From: Pipra filicauda
Taxonomy: Eukaryota > Chordata > Aves > Passeriformes > Pipridae
DNA: 64,000 nucleotides
Direction of reading: 5' to 3'
NCBI RefSeq assembly: GCF_003945595.2
Contig: NW_024105087.1
Location: 2,175,001-2,239,000 of the forward strand
Part shown: piece by piece, positions 50,801-63,500 of the stretch
Layout: every line of letters begins with the position of its first letter
Numbering within the stretch: the first letter of the stretch is position 1
Made by a program: the position numbers and the translations under genes
Notes under the pieces: model-generated
The model's database searches: none
What the model saw: only the letters and a program-made list of their open reading frames with translations
Told to the model about the DNA's origin: nothing

Positions 50801-52223
50801 GAAATATCACACGTTCTACTTGAATTTGAATAATTTCCTGTAAGCAATCTTAATTTATATCAGCCTTGCCTCTTGTTGATTGTTCTGCATTTGCAGGGAG
50901 GTAGTAAACCATTTCTTCATTTAAGCAAAGAAGTGCCCAGATTTTTCATATACTTAAATTTTCATGTATATTAGTGGAAGGTAAGGTTTATATAGGCGTT
51001 TTTAGTTTGCAGACTGATCCGGCTTGATTTGAAACAACAAATGAGAGTGTAAAACAGTGAAGTCTAAGAGACCTGTTGAAGCAATGTATCCTCATTAAAG
51101 GCAGTGCCCATTTGCTTTCAAGCTGCAGACAGACAGGGGAGATGCAGAAGGTCCCCAGCATAGGTGTTAGCATGAAGCTAACAGAGGATATTAGAGCCGT
51201 CCCACACTGCCCTTGTCACAACCTGTGGTTCAGAGCTTGACTCATGCTGAACCTTCATCAGTTTTCAGTCCCACTGGGCTGTTCCATGATAACTGGTGCC
51301 TGTTAGTGGGACTTTTGGAAAGCTCTCGTGGTTTTGGAGGTTCAGCTCAGAAGTGTCACTCACTCTCTGACTGAAGCTTTCCCCAATGCACCTCGCAGTT
51401 ATTTTCTCTCTGAATTCTTCCTTACTGTGGTTCAAATTTGTAACTATGCATAAATTGTTAAATAAACAACACCTAACAGTAATTTCAATGGCAGTCATGC
51501 CAGAAAAGCCTTATTTGTAGAGCTGGACCCCTCTGTGTTGAGTACCCTGCATGTTCCGAAGAAAAATAAGCTTCCTGCATCACTGATGGGAAATTGCCTC
51601 CTAAAGCTGTTTATTTTTCATTAAACAAAATCTTAAAGGACAAGCAACAGGAAGCTGTGAATACTGCAGTAGGAACAAAGGTGTAATAGCTCTCCTACAT
51701 CTGGCAGAGCACAATACTCAGGAGTTTCTTTCCTTGTGCTGTTGTTTAATAATGTTCTCCACACCTCTGCAGTAATGAACCCTGGGGCAGACGAAGGTTA
51801 TCCTGATGACCATTTAAGCCAAATATAACATCAAGAAATTTAAATTCCACTGTGTGAGAACTCTACAAGAGAGCTAGTGATAATGAATAGATGCATTAAT
51901 AGAATGTCTTAATAGAGCCATTGTAAAGCTTCGCATTTCCTACATAATGGTTGCTGGATCAAGGCTAACTGCAAATCTATCTAATGATTCCTTCAGGTCT
52001 TTAGGGCTGTGGGTCATTCACTATCAACTGCAGCAAAAGGAAATAAAATATGTAGAGTATACCCTTCTCCTTGACTGCTGATTCTCTCCTGGAAGAATTA
52101 CAGATTAATATGAGTTTAAAAGGTTAAAGAATTCCCATAACATCTGGAGTGTTTGTCAACAAGGATCCCTGCTGAATCCAAAAAGCTATCTAATCAATGT
52201 TTGTTCTAACCTTCCACATATAT

Positions 52224-52280
52224 ACAAACAAAACCTGTGTTTCTCTGTGTTTCTCACAAACAAAAGCCTGTGTTTCTCTT
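52224..52280. repeat. Imperfect tandem duplication, about 32-bp period
   Basis: ACAAACAAAACCTGTGTTTC starts at 52224, and ACAAACAAAAGCCTGTGTTT starts at 52256, with one inserted G. Both are followed by TCT-rich text. Confidence 0.8.
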
Positions 52281-53357
52281 TTTGTCATTTCCTTCTTAAA
52301 AGAAAGGTAAAAATTTGTGTTTAAGAACTTAATTTGCTTGATTGTTTTGCTCTTAGTGTATGATCACTATGCTGGGTGGGTGGCACATAGAACCAGAAAA
52401 TGCAGCTTGGGTTACCCACCCAGCCCAAAGTACCCTAGGCCAGCCACCAACCTTGTTTTCAACATGGTTAAATTTTTTTTTTTTTTGACAATAATAATAG
52501 TCCAAGATTATTATTAAGATGTTTTGATAATAAAGTTGAGATCTAAACAAAACAAATGTCTACTAAGTTGATAAAGAGAGCTTTTGCAGGTCTGTTCATA
52601 TTTTACATCACATTTAGAATTATTCTAAAAATCTACTTTGGAACAACAGTACAACAATCTGAAAAGTAAATTTTCTCCTTAAAATTCTCCTTTCCTACAA
52701 TGTCTACAGAATAGTTGACAACAGTTGAACTAGTGGTGTGCTGACACTGCTGCCTGTCATCCAGACTGATGCTGTCTTATTTTTATTCTCTTGTCTTGTC
52801 TCTTCCTCTTATACCTAAGCTATAAAATCTTGGATTGGCTTTTTGTTCCAACTGTGTTAGAATCTGGCACTGAGGGTCTTGTTCTGTGCATATAGTGCTG
52901 AGCACTATCCTAATACTAATAGATTGTACAAATAATGATGCATTGTCAAATCTGCTTTAAAGAAAGTTGGGGAATAATTAAATTTAAATGATGGAACTTC
53001 TCTACACACATCTTCTATCACAGAGAATCCAGTGGCAGGTTATGAGTGGGAAGCACAGCAGGCTTGTGCTCCTTACCCGTCAGTGTATGACCAGAGGTGG
53101 AACAAAGAGCAGTGTGCTTCTGGGATCATCTGAGTGATTACCAGGCAGAAAGGATCTTCCTTGGACCAGCATTTTTCATTGTAAGGGCTTTTTTCAAATC
53201 TGTGGGGTGTAATCGCTTGACTGAAGCTTAGGATGATTTTTTTTTCCTCCTCTCTCTAATGACACCACTTAGGATCACTGAAATAGAGGGGATTGTTCAG
53301 ATTTCTCATCTTCTCTCTTAGCAATTTGTCCTGTCAGAGGCCCAGAAGGAAATTTCT

Positions 53358-53711
53358 TATTGCAACCTTTTAGTATTTGAAGGAGACCTATGAGAAAGAT
53401 GAGGACAAATTTTTTACAGGACCTGCTGTGATAGGACGAGGAGTAATGGTTTTAAACTGTAACAGGGTTGATTTAGATTAGATATAAGGAAGAAGTTTTT
53501 TTTACAATGAGAGTGGTAAAACCCTGGCACATGTTGCCCAGAGAGGTGGTGAATGCCCCATCCATGGAAATGTTCAAGGTCAGGTTGGATAGGGCATTAA
53601 ACGACCTGATTGAGTTGAACATGTCCCTGCTCATTGCAAGGGAGTTGGACTAGATGATTTTTAAAGGTCCTGTCCAACCCAAACCATTCCGCAGTTCTAT
53701 GATTCTATGAT
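53358..53711 (+). mobile_element. CR1 LINE, 5'-truncated 3' UTR copy
   Basis: The full 3' UTR signature appears in order: TTGCAACCTTTTAGTATTTG (near 53361), TGTGATAGGACGAGGAGTAA (near 53427), GATATAAGGAAGAAG (near 53480), TGTTGCCCAGAGAGGTGGTG (near 53532), AAGGTCAGGTTGGATAGGGC and GGAGTTGGACTAGATGATTT. It ends in TTCTATGATTCTATGATC, which carries the 8-bp terminal repeats. The copy is plus-strand, about 350 bp long and contains no ORF2 sequence. Divergence is moderate, so it is younger than the 5741-7440 element. Confidence 0.92.
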
Positions 53712-54299
53712 CAATCATACCACATCCCTTTCCACCTAGCAGTTTGTGTTTTCATTATTGTCACTACAGGAAATTTATATTTTTATATAAGTATTAATGT
53801 CTCAGTTTGCCAGTATATTTCATGCAATATTAACAAATGCAATTCATTCCCTTCGCACAATAACACATGTTTTAAAAACTTTTTAGAAGTGTAAGTAAAT
53901 TAACATCTGCACCACACTGAAATGGTTAACAAATAGACATAATGCTGCTTTGTCTATTTTGCATTTGCAATCTTTTTGTCTAGGAGATTTTCCAAATCAC
54001 AAACTGCTACAAGTAAGAAGTTCGTATTTCATTATTATGGACAAACATGAAAGTATTGTAGCAGTGTGTATCCACTGATTTGTCTCCAATTTGTCCTCAT
54101 TTGTCTCTGGCCTCAGGTTTTCTCTGTGCAGTAGCTAGATCATATTCACCTGTTGAAATCTCTGACCTGTGCCAGTGTTAATCTCTGTGTGTTAGTATAC
54201 ACATGAAGTAAAAAAAAATTAAGTGCTTTCCATTAAGAGAACTCTACAGGTTCACTTGTGTCTTAACGGCATTGGCTTTTTTAAACTCTTTTTCAGGTA
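53712..54299. other. Spacer between two CR1 copies, nothing recognised
   Basis: About 590 bp of AT-rich sequence separating oppositely oriented CR1 fragments. I see no gene, no shared flanking duplication and no other repeat. Confidence 0.5.
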
Positions 54300-54780
54300 G
54301 ATTTTGACTTTAGTTCCTTAATTGGATGAACTGCTCTTGAAGGCCCTCCAATGCTGATAGAGAATGTTCATCCCTCCTATACTTGAGTGGCAGCGTGTCT
54401 GTTAAAACATGCTCTGTTTGCAATTGTGCTTTCAGCTGCCATTCTGATGGTTGTTCTCTATAGCACAAACCTTTACTGCTACCTAGACATTCTTCCTCAT
54501 TTTTCAGCATTTGACTGTTTCTTTCCAAGTTTACTACTTTGCACTTGTCTTTATTGAATTTTATCTTATTGACTTTGGGCCATTTCTCCAATTTATCAAG
54601 ATAATTTTGAGTTTGACTGCTCTCCTGTAAAGTGCTTGTAACTGCTTCCAGCATGGTGTCACCTACAGGCTTTATAAGTGACTTCTCCATTCCATTATCT
54701 TAGTAGTCATTAATGAAAATATTGAATAGAACCGGACTTGGGACAGACCTCTCTGAGACCTCACTTTATATTTCATCTCA
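54300..54780 (-). mobile_element. CR1-type LINE ORF2 remnant (reverse transcriptase C-terminal part)
   Basis: On the minus strand, positions about 54755-54703 encode SVPSPVLFNIFINDY, matching the conserved GPVLFNIFINDL motif of CR1 reverse transcriptases. An in-frame TAA at 54702-54700 interrupts it, and the frame then runs open from 54690 to 54310. That frame contains LDKLEKWPKVNK and FNKDKCKV, the C-terminal signature of CR1 ORF2. The box where an active enzyme has the xxDD catalytic pair reads PVGDT, so the key acidic pair is broken. The 3' UTR expected after the enzyme region is not recognisable, so the copy is truncated at both ends. It is a dead transposon fragment, not a host gene. Confidence 0.85.
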
Positions 54781-56983
54781 GTTTTGACAGGAAAGTATTT
54801 ATTCCCCCTTTCAGTAGGATATTTTGATCCCTAATAAGAAAAAATGAATCAGCAGAAAATATGATCTTAAAGATTAGGTAACTATTAAGAGATTCACAAA
54901 TTCTAGTGCAGAATAGCAGTATGTGGGAGAGAAGTTAAATGTTCACCATTTATTGCTACAAATATGCCTCTTACATGATTTAAGAAGGTTTATTATTCAA
55001 TAATACATAAAAAAAGATTTATTATTGCAGTATTATTGGTCAGAAAGATATATATTAGGTTTTAAAAGTTTAGAAAACTTGATGTCTGTGAGGAGAAGGA
55101 CCATGTAAATTGATTTAACTATCACTCCTATTAAAATATATGTTGTGATACTTATAATGTATTTCAGTATATGCATAGTATAATGCATTTATACAGATAC
55201 ATGGGTATGTATTTATAGTACATATAGAATATATAAGTTGAAGACTTGCATAATATACCTTGAAATAAAAAAAATCTGTATCCAGTGAAAGAAACTACAC
55301 AGCAGGAAATGTGAATTATCATTACTCCCACACTCCAAGATCTCTTGACAGGACAATGAAGATAGAGAGTTCAAACATGTTATTTGATAACTATGAAGGG
55401 AGAATCATTCCAATATTCAGTTTAGATATTAGTCTATGTATGATGTTAGTGTTTCATCTTTTTTTCTTTTGGCTTTCTAAGGAGCAGCTTCTTTTTTTTG
55501 TCCTTATTTCATATGTTTATGTACAAACACACTCAGTCCTTTCCTCCAAGCACTTACCTGACATACATGTTCTCAAGGTCTTATTGCCTGTTGAGACAGG
55601 TCCTTGAATTCTTTCTGTCAGTAGTGAATATATGCAGGAGATTGAGTAACATAAAAAAGCTTTAATTCTTGCCTTTTCAGAAGAAAAATAGTTGTCAAAG
55701 TAGAGAATCCACCTAATTTCTTTAGTAGAACCATAAAATTGTAACATTGCTTTGTTTTTTTTCCTGTTAGGTTTTGATAATTTTTGGGTAAATTCCAATC
55801 TATCCATAATAACAATATTCAACTTCTTGTCATGATTACAAAATCAGGACCACAGGGGCTTTGACCCACTAAAATTACTTTACTGATTAACTCTATGTTG
55901 TTATACAGGATTCTTTTACAGCTGAAAGCAGTGGCAAAAAAAGCCAACCCATGTTGTAAAATGGAACAACTACAGTGAAGTGTTTTTAACAGCAAAATTT
56001 ATCTATACAACTTTATATTAAAAATAACAGGATTGTTATATGCTGTCATCTGCTTGACAGTTTGTTTGTAATATTTTCTTACATTTTTCCTTGCTTCAGC
56101 AAAGGTAGTCTTTGCTTTATGCTGCTATCTCAGTTATTTGAGTAACAGCATTTTGTTTTTAAATGTCCTGTCACGTGTTTCTGTAATCCATTGTTACATT
56201 GAAAGCTCTCTAAAGTATATGACATAAAAATAATCAATTATTTGATTTGCATAGATGTGCTTCCTTTTTTTGAACAGCAGCACTCCATAAAGTCACGCAT
56301 CCACTCTTCAAACTTACAGCAAAAAAACACCCAACAAACTTATATAGCAAATTTATATTGTGCAATATCATCAAACCAACCATTTATGATATCAACAATT
56401 GATTTCCATGTAAATCATTTGTGTTAAGATCATATCCAGAAGAATATTTTATAGACTAAGATTCTACTCCTTCATACCTGGTTTAAAAATGACACAGCTA
56501 GAAAAAATATAATAGTTATGTGAATTCTATTATTTAGGCATTCTGTATATCAAGACAAGAGCTTTGTTTCCTTTCAGATTATGATCTTTTTGCATTCTGT
56601 TGTAGTGACTCTATACGAACTAGCATTACTTAGTCTAGTGAGTAATTATTTCTTTTTCTTCTAAATTGTCTCTTGCATTCTGTTCAGTAGAAGGATTAAA
56701 CACTTTTCTGGGTATCAACTGTTATATCTGCTTGATCAAAACAAACACAAAAAGTCTTTAACCTAGTGAATTCTCCTAGAGAATGACCAGTCCTCCTACC
56801 AGTGTGGGATTTGGCTATCAGTGTTCATGTTTCTCCTAAAGAAAACAGACTTGGTTGTCAGTTTTGATGATGAGTAACTTTTTGGTTTTCTATTATTTGT
56901 TTTGCTGGGATGACATTGGTCTCAGTTCTGCTATTCTATCTGAAATTGAGTTTTAGTGTAGCATCTCTAATACTGTCTGTCAC
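54781..56983. other. No recognisable genes
   Basis: AT-rich sequence with many TATA/ATAC runs between about 55110 and 55270. Open frames are up to 101 codons (55517-55822 minus), Leu/Ile/Tyr-rich and without motif. Confidence 0.55.
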
Positions 56984-57344
56984 CCAGGAAGGAGCTGTTT
57001 TTTTGCACTGGAAGCATCTGTCATCTTGACCATTTTGGTTGGAGTTTTCTCCTCTGATTCATAAATTATTATTTCAATTCCTTTAAGTTGTGCTGAAAGT
57101 GGAATGCTTGCGGCAATTTCTTTTGAATCCATTGTTTGAAACCGTACCCCTGGCATTGGATGCCTTTGTGATAACCATCCAACTTCTTGAAGGAAAATCT
57201 CTAGAAGGGATGTGGAGCATAAGATCCAAGATATCTCTCTGCTGTAGTTCAAGACAGCAACTAATGAATCTCTGTTTGGTAGATGACTGAATACTGTAAG
57301 ATACTCATCAACAAACTGCATTTTCTTCAAGAAAGTCATCAACA
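56984..57344 (-). other. Exon-like open frame, unknown product
   Basis: On the minus strand CTTTTTAGCCTACAG ends at 57345 and opens a 361-bp segment that is free of stops in one frame. The segment is closed by GTGACA at 56983, preceded by CTGG, a plausible donor. In the same frame a TGA follows at 56982-56980. The translation has a balanced, protein-like composition: an aromatic/hydrophobic N-terminal half (YSREISWILCSTSLL), then a charged C-terminal half (IEIIIYESEEKTPTK, KMTDASSAKKQ). That differs from the Leu/Phe/Cys-rich chance frames elsewhere. I do not recognise the family. Frames of similar length do occur by chance here, so length alone is no evidence. An old retrocopy is another possibility. 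Confidence 0.22.
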
Positions 57345-60220
57345 CTGTAGGCTAAAAAGTCCAGTTAATATATTTTTGCCACTTAAAAAGCTATAAAAAT
57401 GATGGATTTTCTCATTTGCATATTAATAAACATTTTCTGTTAAATGAAAAAAATTGCTATTTCCTATATCTGAATGTCCTATTGCACTATTCCTCATTTC
57501 TTATCCAAGAACATGCAATAATGGCTTAACACAATGATGGTTAAAATCTCTGTAGCTCTTTTGTTAGAAAACATTCCAGACTAAATGATTAAGTCAAAAA
57601 TAGATATTTCCTTTGAAATGTTACTGTCTTCTAAATACACAAACAGACCCTTGCTTGTAGTGTTTAATCCAGAGGCCAATGGCATCAATAGAAAAACTGA
57701 TTCGAATTAAACTCATCACTCCAAATGATTGGTCTTAGTCATAGGTTCAGAGGCATAAGAGTAACTTTCATTTAAGTATTGGCATAATACTGTCACATTG
57801 ACTTAAATATTGTGTGAAAGTAATTAAATAATGACTTAAGACACTTATATCCCTGTTTTGAAACAGTTCATGTTTGAATCTCTGTAAAAATTAATTTGAA
57901 AGTTTTATGTTAGTAGGATGGATACAGTTACTGAGGCTGCTTTTACTATTTTGTTTTTCCAGTACCGAAAGGCTATTTGAATGTAACAGGAATGGTCTAT
58001 GTAAAAACTTAATAACTTAAAATTTTTATTAATGTCCTTATCCTGGGAAAACAAACCAGCCTCATTTATGGTTCACTCCATTAAATTCTGTAGAAACAAT
58101 TGGAACAAAGTCTCTGGAAAATTTTTGTATTTTGTGAAGATTTATAATTTTCATGAATATTTCTAGGTCGAAGAGTAAATTGGCAATCTATTATGAGAAA
58201 GTATTTTGACAATATTCTGTTTTATTGATGGTTTGGGGACTGTTTTTTTCCAGAACTTCCATCACAGCACTGGGGAAAAAAGTGCTTATTACACTGATTC
58301 TCTCTTTGCCTTGAATATGGAGTACTTCAAGCAATACATCATGCAGAGGAAATCTACATGTACATTTTCTCTTATTAAATATGTTGTAATTGATACCTTA
58401 AAATAAAAGGTCATGAAATGTATTAGCCACAGATATAATTATAGAAATGACAGAGAAAGGGAAGAATGTAGAAAATGGAGATAACTACCCCAAATTGTCT
58501 GAATATGAATCCTAATAAGTAAATAGACTTATGGTACAAGATGTACAAAAATTCAATTTAGAACAATATGAAATTCTTTTATTCTTCTGAGTTCAGTTCA
58601 TATATAATCAAAATTTCACAAGGACTATCACCTGCATGAAATTTCATTCAAATAGTTAAAAATTTGGCATGGAGCTTGTCTTCTGCCACTTTCCAATTTA
58701 GAAATTTCTTTAAGTTTTAGAGGATCACTCTTCATAACCTTGGTTCTGAATTTATCCTCAGACTTCACTATAGCCTAAACAAATCTGAAGGCATATAGTT
58801 CTCTCTTCACCACAGGACTACCAACAGTATTTGTTTGCATACCTCACTTTGGATTTAGCAGAGCACCTAGAATTTTTATATTTTTTTTCCCTAGCTGGTG
58901 TAACTCCTCCATCCGTTTAAATGAACATAAAATTGAGGTAGATAATTTATTAAATGTTCACAAGAAGTAATGGAACATGATGCTTTGTGGAAGACCTCAG
59001 ATGGAATAAAATGTGTAATGGCTGTTTCCCTGACACAGCCTTTGTCTGTTGCCTTAGGAGACATAGCTCATCAATGTTTTCCATCTACCCTTTCTCTAAA
59101 ACATGATATCTCCTAGAAAGAATAAATTTCAGCTTGCACAGTTTTCAAAATATTATATACTATAGGAAGTATAAATGTGTAGAACTGTCCTAATTACTGA
59201 AATCCGTTTAACCTTTCAGGCTATCAAATGTCCTTTGTAGAATATGGTGAGCTTTGAATGGCTTTACAGAATGTTAAATACAAAATAATATTTTAAGATA
59301 TAAGCCAGGGTCAGCACTAGACCTTCCTGTCTTCAAAAGCAGCGGCAAGATTCTCAGTATTTGTAATAGTGAATGATTAGGGGATGACACAGGGAGACTC
59401 ATAGTTATCTTCCCTGCGCCATCTGCATGTTCCCCACCACCCTGCTGTCCTCAGTTAATTTGTATCGGCATGGGAGATGAGATTAATGCATATGAAGTAA
59501 CAGCTGAAACTTTGAAATTCTGGTGTCTTTTGTTGGTTTGTCACAACCTGAGTGTTATTTAAACATCTATTTTTTCATATTTAATACTGGATAATACTCT
59601 AGAGGCCCCCATAAAACAGCTAATGTTCCCTTTGGCATCGAAATCCACTTACCTTAACTGACTTTTGTTATACTTCAACCTGATTCTCAGAGTCACAATG
59701 GTAATATTCATTTTAATGTCCCAACAGACTCTTAGTATTCATCAAATATTTGATTTACATTTCTAATAAGGCTTATGGAATGCAGAGACATGAAACCCAT
59801 ACTCTGCCATGATTCTAACTACTGTCTCTTTCATTAACACTGCGAATTATTTCTCCAAAATAATTAAAATCTGTAATTGAATATACTAGAATAATTTTGG
59901 AAAATTAGTTTAATTATTCCAGTGCTTCTATTTGGAAAGATCACATAATTTATAATAACAGAATAGGCAAATACAAATTTGCTCTCACAGAGTCCTTTTG
60001 TTTATACCTACCTTTAAAGAAAACATATATACTTAAAATGCATATGCTTGTTTAGCAACACAGCTACAATGTAGGCGTTTTGTACTCTAGAATTCTAATG
60101 AAAAAAAACCACAAACTCGGAATTATTTCAACCATTAATAGGCATGGTCTCCCCTTTAGGAATTCAGGTTTTTTTCTATATACATCCTGTAATATAAAAG
60201 ACCTAACTGTGGCATATAAT
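57345..60220. other. No recognisable genes
   Basis: About 2.9 kb of AT-rich unique sequence. The only noticeable frame is 66 codons (58206-58406 plus), without motif. No repeat could be named. Confidence 0.55.
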
Positions 60221-60562
60221 TGAGGCCTTCCAGTAGCTGAAGGGAGCCTAGAAGAAAGATGGAGAGTCTATTCACAAGAGCAAGTAGTGATAGGACAAGG
60301 GACGATGGCATTAAACTGAAAGAGAGTAGGTTTAGAATAAATACTAAGAAAGAATTCTTTGCTGTGAGGGTGGTGAGGCACTGGCACAGGTTGCCCAGAG
60401 AAGCTGTGGATGCCCCGTCCCCGAAGGTGTTCAAGGTCAGGTCGGACAGGGGTCTGAGCAGCCTGGTCTTGTGGAAGGTGTTCTTGTCCATGGCAGGGAG
60501 GAGGGAACCAGATGATCTCTAAGATCCATTCCAATCCAGGACATTCTACGATTCTGTGATTT
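60221..60562 (+). mobile_element. CR1 LINE, 5'-truncated 3' UTR copy (relatively young)
   Basis: The signature is nearly continuous: CCTTCCAGTAGCTGAAGGGA (60228), GTGATAGGACAAGGGACGAT (near 60286), GTGAGGGTGGTGAGGCACTG (near 60364), CACAGGTTGCCCAGAGAAGC (near 60385), AAGGTCAGGTCGGACAGGGG (near 60432) and CAGATGATCTCTAAGATCCA. It ends with ATTCTACGATTCTGTGATT, two 8-bp units. The copy is GC-richer than its surroundings, with several CpGs retained (CCCCGTCCCCGAAGG, GTCGGACAGG), which fits a younger insertion than the other fragments. Open frames on both strands here (for example 60268-60615 minus) are chance readings of the repeat. Confidence 0.95.
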
Positions 60563-63500
60563 AGCCACAGTAAAAGTGGATACACAAATGAAGCATGTAT
60601 ACTAGATGGAATCATACACCAGAAATCACTACACTATGTATACAAAACCAAAACTAGGAGATGAATTGGAAGGGTTAGAAATGCCTGGCATATCCACACT
60701 ATTGGAAGTATATGCTGCTGTATAGGCAACTGCAAACCCTTGCTAGGGTTCATCAGCGGCTTCCTGTGCAAGAAAATAAGGAGGTTTTTGATTCATCAGA
60801 GGCATGACTAGAAGGTCCGAAAACTGGCCATAAACATCTGAAAAGCATTTTCCAGCTGCTACTACAACATATTGAGTTGTGGGACTGAATGGTATTTTAA
60901 CTATTACAAACATAGGCAGGAAGGGTATTGAAGAAAGCAGAAAAAATAGGCTGAGGGAAAACCTGAACTAGAAAATTTGCTGGAAAAAGAACTGAATTGA
61001 AGGATCAGGACAGGAGACCAACACAATAATAAAAAGACTTTGTAACTTGAATTTAAAAAAGAATCTTCAAATTGTGGGACTCCAACTGCCCCAGGGATCC
61101 CAGTTAGTTCCTTGCCATGATGCCAAATGGTACCTTTCTAGGGACCTCCTCCCAGAGGAGGTTGTATGGTTGTATCTAAATTTTCTGAGGTATTGGACTG
61201 ATGTGGTGTGGGTAATCACAGAACACACACAGCTGTACCAATACATTGGTCACATATGTAATTCTGGTTATACTGAGGGCTTGTGGGTGAATGGCTTCCA
61301 GGCTGCCAATGCTACCATGCCTGAAAACAAATGCCTCATAATCTACTGATTTCTGTCATGGTAATCCATGTAGGCCACATTTCTGGTGCATCCATCACCT
61401 CTCATTCATAAACAGCATTGCTTGATATATTTTTTCGGTATGGGTTATAACAGGAGGTTGGACTTTTAAGATCTTAAATGTCTTGTGTGTGTGTTACTTC
61501 AGAGGCTGCTTTTGTTGCATGATGGAGTTTAGTCTGTAGCACTGCAAGGTTAGCTCTTCAACCAGGACAATACCACCACGTCAGCACACATGTGGAACCT
61601 GGACAAACTAGCCTTGCTGGGAGCCGTGGCTAATTAGTTCAGACTTAACGCAACTGTCATCATGTTTCTGGAAGCTGAGCTGGTAATGCTGCATGATATA
61701 AGACAGCCTGCTAATTCATTCGGAGGTCTCTGTTGGATCTCTGAGCAGATTGGGTCATCAGCTACACCCTCAGTTGCCTCCCTTTTTGGGAGACTTTGTG
61801 GCACGGAAGCTCTTAGGCACTCACCAGGTTTAACCTTAGCGAACTGACAAAGGTGTCCAAGACATTTTCCTTATTCTAAATTTTGTTTCCATACTCAGTC
61901 TGACAAGTGTTTTTCAGTTTATGTCAGAGGAGGCTTATTTCCTCATCCAGACTCCTGAGCTTTCTGTTCTTCTCTGTTTTACTGGCTCTGGCAGGTGAAT
62001 CTTCAGTGTCATAGTCCTCTTTCCAGTCCTGATAGGGCCACAGGCATCCAGTGTCAGGAAATGAGGATCAAAACTTTTTGTTTAAAGGCAATTGTTTTCT
62101 GTAGTAGTGATACAAGAAGAAAGGAATAGAATCTGTTTAATTCTACCTCATTTCAGTCTGTTTCAAATCACTGGCTGGTATTTTGTCACCTAACCTTGCT
62201 TGGTTTTGTATTTGGCTCCTGTAAACTGTATGAAAACATTGAAGACTGCAGCACAGGAAGGACCAATAAAAACCATGAGAGGGGAAAATGGGGTGCACGG
62301 AGAGGAAAAGTAGATTATTTCCCTGTGCTCTTCCCTTCAAGTAAACAATGTTAAGTGGTTGAATTGCTCAGTGAACTCATCTGGTCTTATTCCATACGTT
62401 TTACCAGAGTTAATAGTGATTATTAATAAGTGAGTTTTTAATAGATCTTATAAAAATACTGTTCCACGTAAAGATTGCTGATTTAGCCCCAAAAGAACTA
62501 TTAGAACAGCTGTGTATAATCTCGTTTTTTCTGAAAGAAATACTAGAGTTTAGACAGCTGGGGGTCCACATATGCTTGGGGGGCAGAAAACAGCTTTTAT
62601 TGTTGCCTTATTATTTTGAGAAAGGATATTTTTTGAGTTGTTTGGCACCTTCCTTGTTCATGTCAGAGAAAATCACACATTTACTGCTAATGAGTAGAAT
62701 GGAGTTTTATGACTTTGTCTGAATATCTTCTGTGAGATGACTTCCTTTACCACTAAAACCATTGACAGAGCCCTTCCTGTTGGTTTTAATGAGAAAGAAT
62801 TGGACCTTTAATAAGCATCATGGTCACGTAAGCTTGGGGTTTGTTTTTTTAGCATCGTGCTTTTTAAGTGTTTTTAGTTACTGCCTGCAGTGTATACAGC
62901 TGTGAACTTGGATAATAAATAAGGATTATTTCTATGAAGAAACCTTTGGCAGCAATTTTTGCTTTGCTGAGGTAAGCTGTTAGTCATCTGCCACCAAAGG
63001 GTAATCAGCTAGATTTTAAATATTGCTGTGTCTTTCTACTTTTACTGTATTTTTGATTAGTCAATAAATACATGTTTAGTCTCTTTCCAAAGCCCAGCAA
63101 TCAGTAGAGATGCAAGATACGTCGCTGAAAAGAACCGAACCAACAACAGCTAATTGTAAAGCTTTTGGTTGTTCCAAGAGAAAGTCGGGCTCACTTGGAA
63201 ACTAGTGGAAGGTGGTAACACTTCATTATAAAAACATCTTAACCAAAAATTTGTGTTGACAGGTGGTAAAGTACATTCTCAAGATTGAATAAACTTATTT
63301 TCTGATAGCAAAAGTGAAGCCAGAGAAACTGCACTCCCTGATACTAAGGGTGAATTTGAGATTGCGTACCTTGCAGGCAAATACAATTCAGATTCAAGAG
63401 CCTAAATTTAGGCTTCTAAATCCATGTTTAGGAACCTGGCAGATTTTCAAAAGAGCTTAGTACCGAGTCAAGGAGAATGTCTTGTGTAATGGAGTAAATA

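Larger units (their letters stand above)
43065..53357. other. No recognisable genes
   Basis: 10 kb of AT-rich unique sequence with open frames of at most 85 codons. Contents listed separately are clustered short duplications at 43483-43600, an AT-rich block at 44771-44945, homopolymer T runs at 46046 and 46518, a perfect 14-bp hairpin at 46381-46423, an (AGC)5 run at 47794-47808 and a 32-bp-period duplication at 52224-52280. Confidence 0.55.

Noticed and set aside
60206..60571. Inverted 8-mer (ACTGTGGC / GCCACAGT) flanking the 60221-60562 CR1
   Set aside because: CR1 does not make inverted flanks, and an 8-bp match at this spacing is easily chance.
60156..60615. Three overlapping open frames of 87-115 codons on both strands
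   Set aside because: They are readings of the CR1 3' UTR copy at 60221-60562, which is non-coding.
61144..61162. GC-rich 7-bp hairpin (ACCTCCT / AGGAGGT)
   Set aside because: The stem is too short to stand out from chance in 64 kb, and no T run suggests a terminator, which would not apply in a vertebrate genome.
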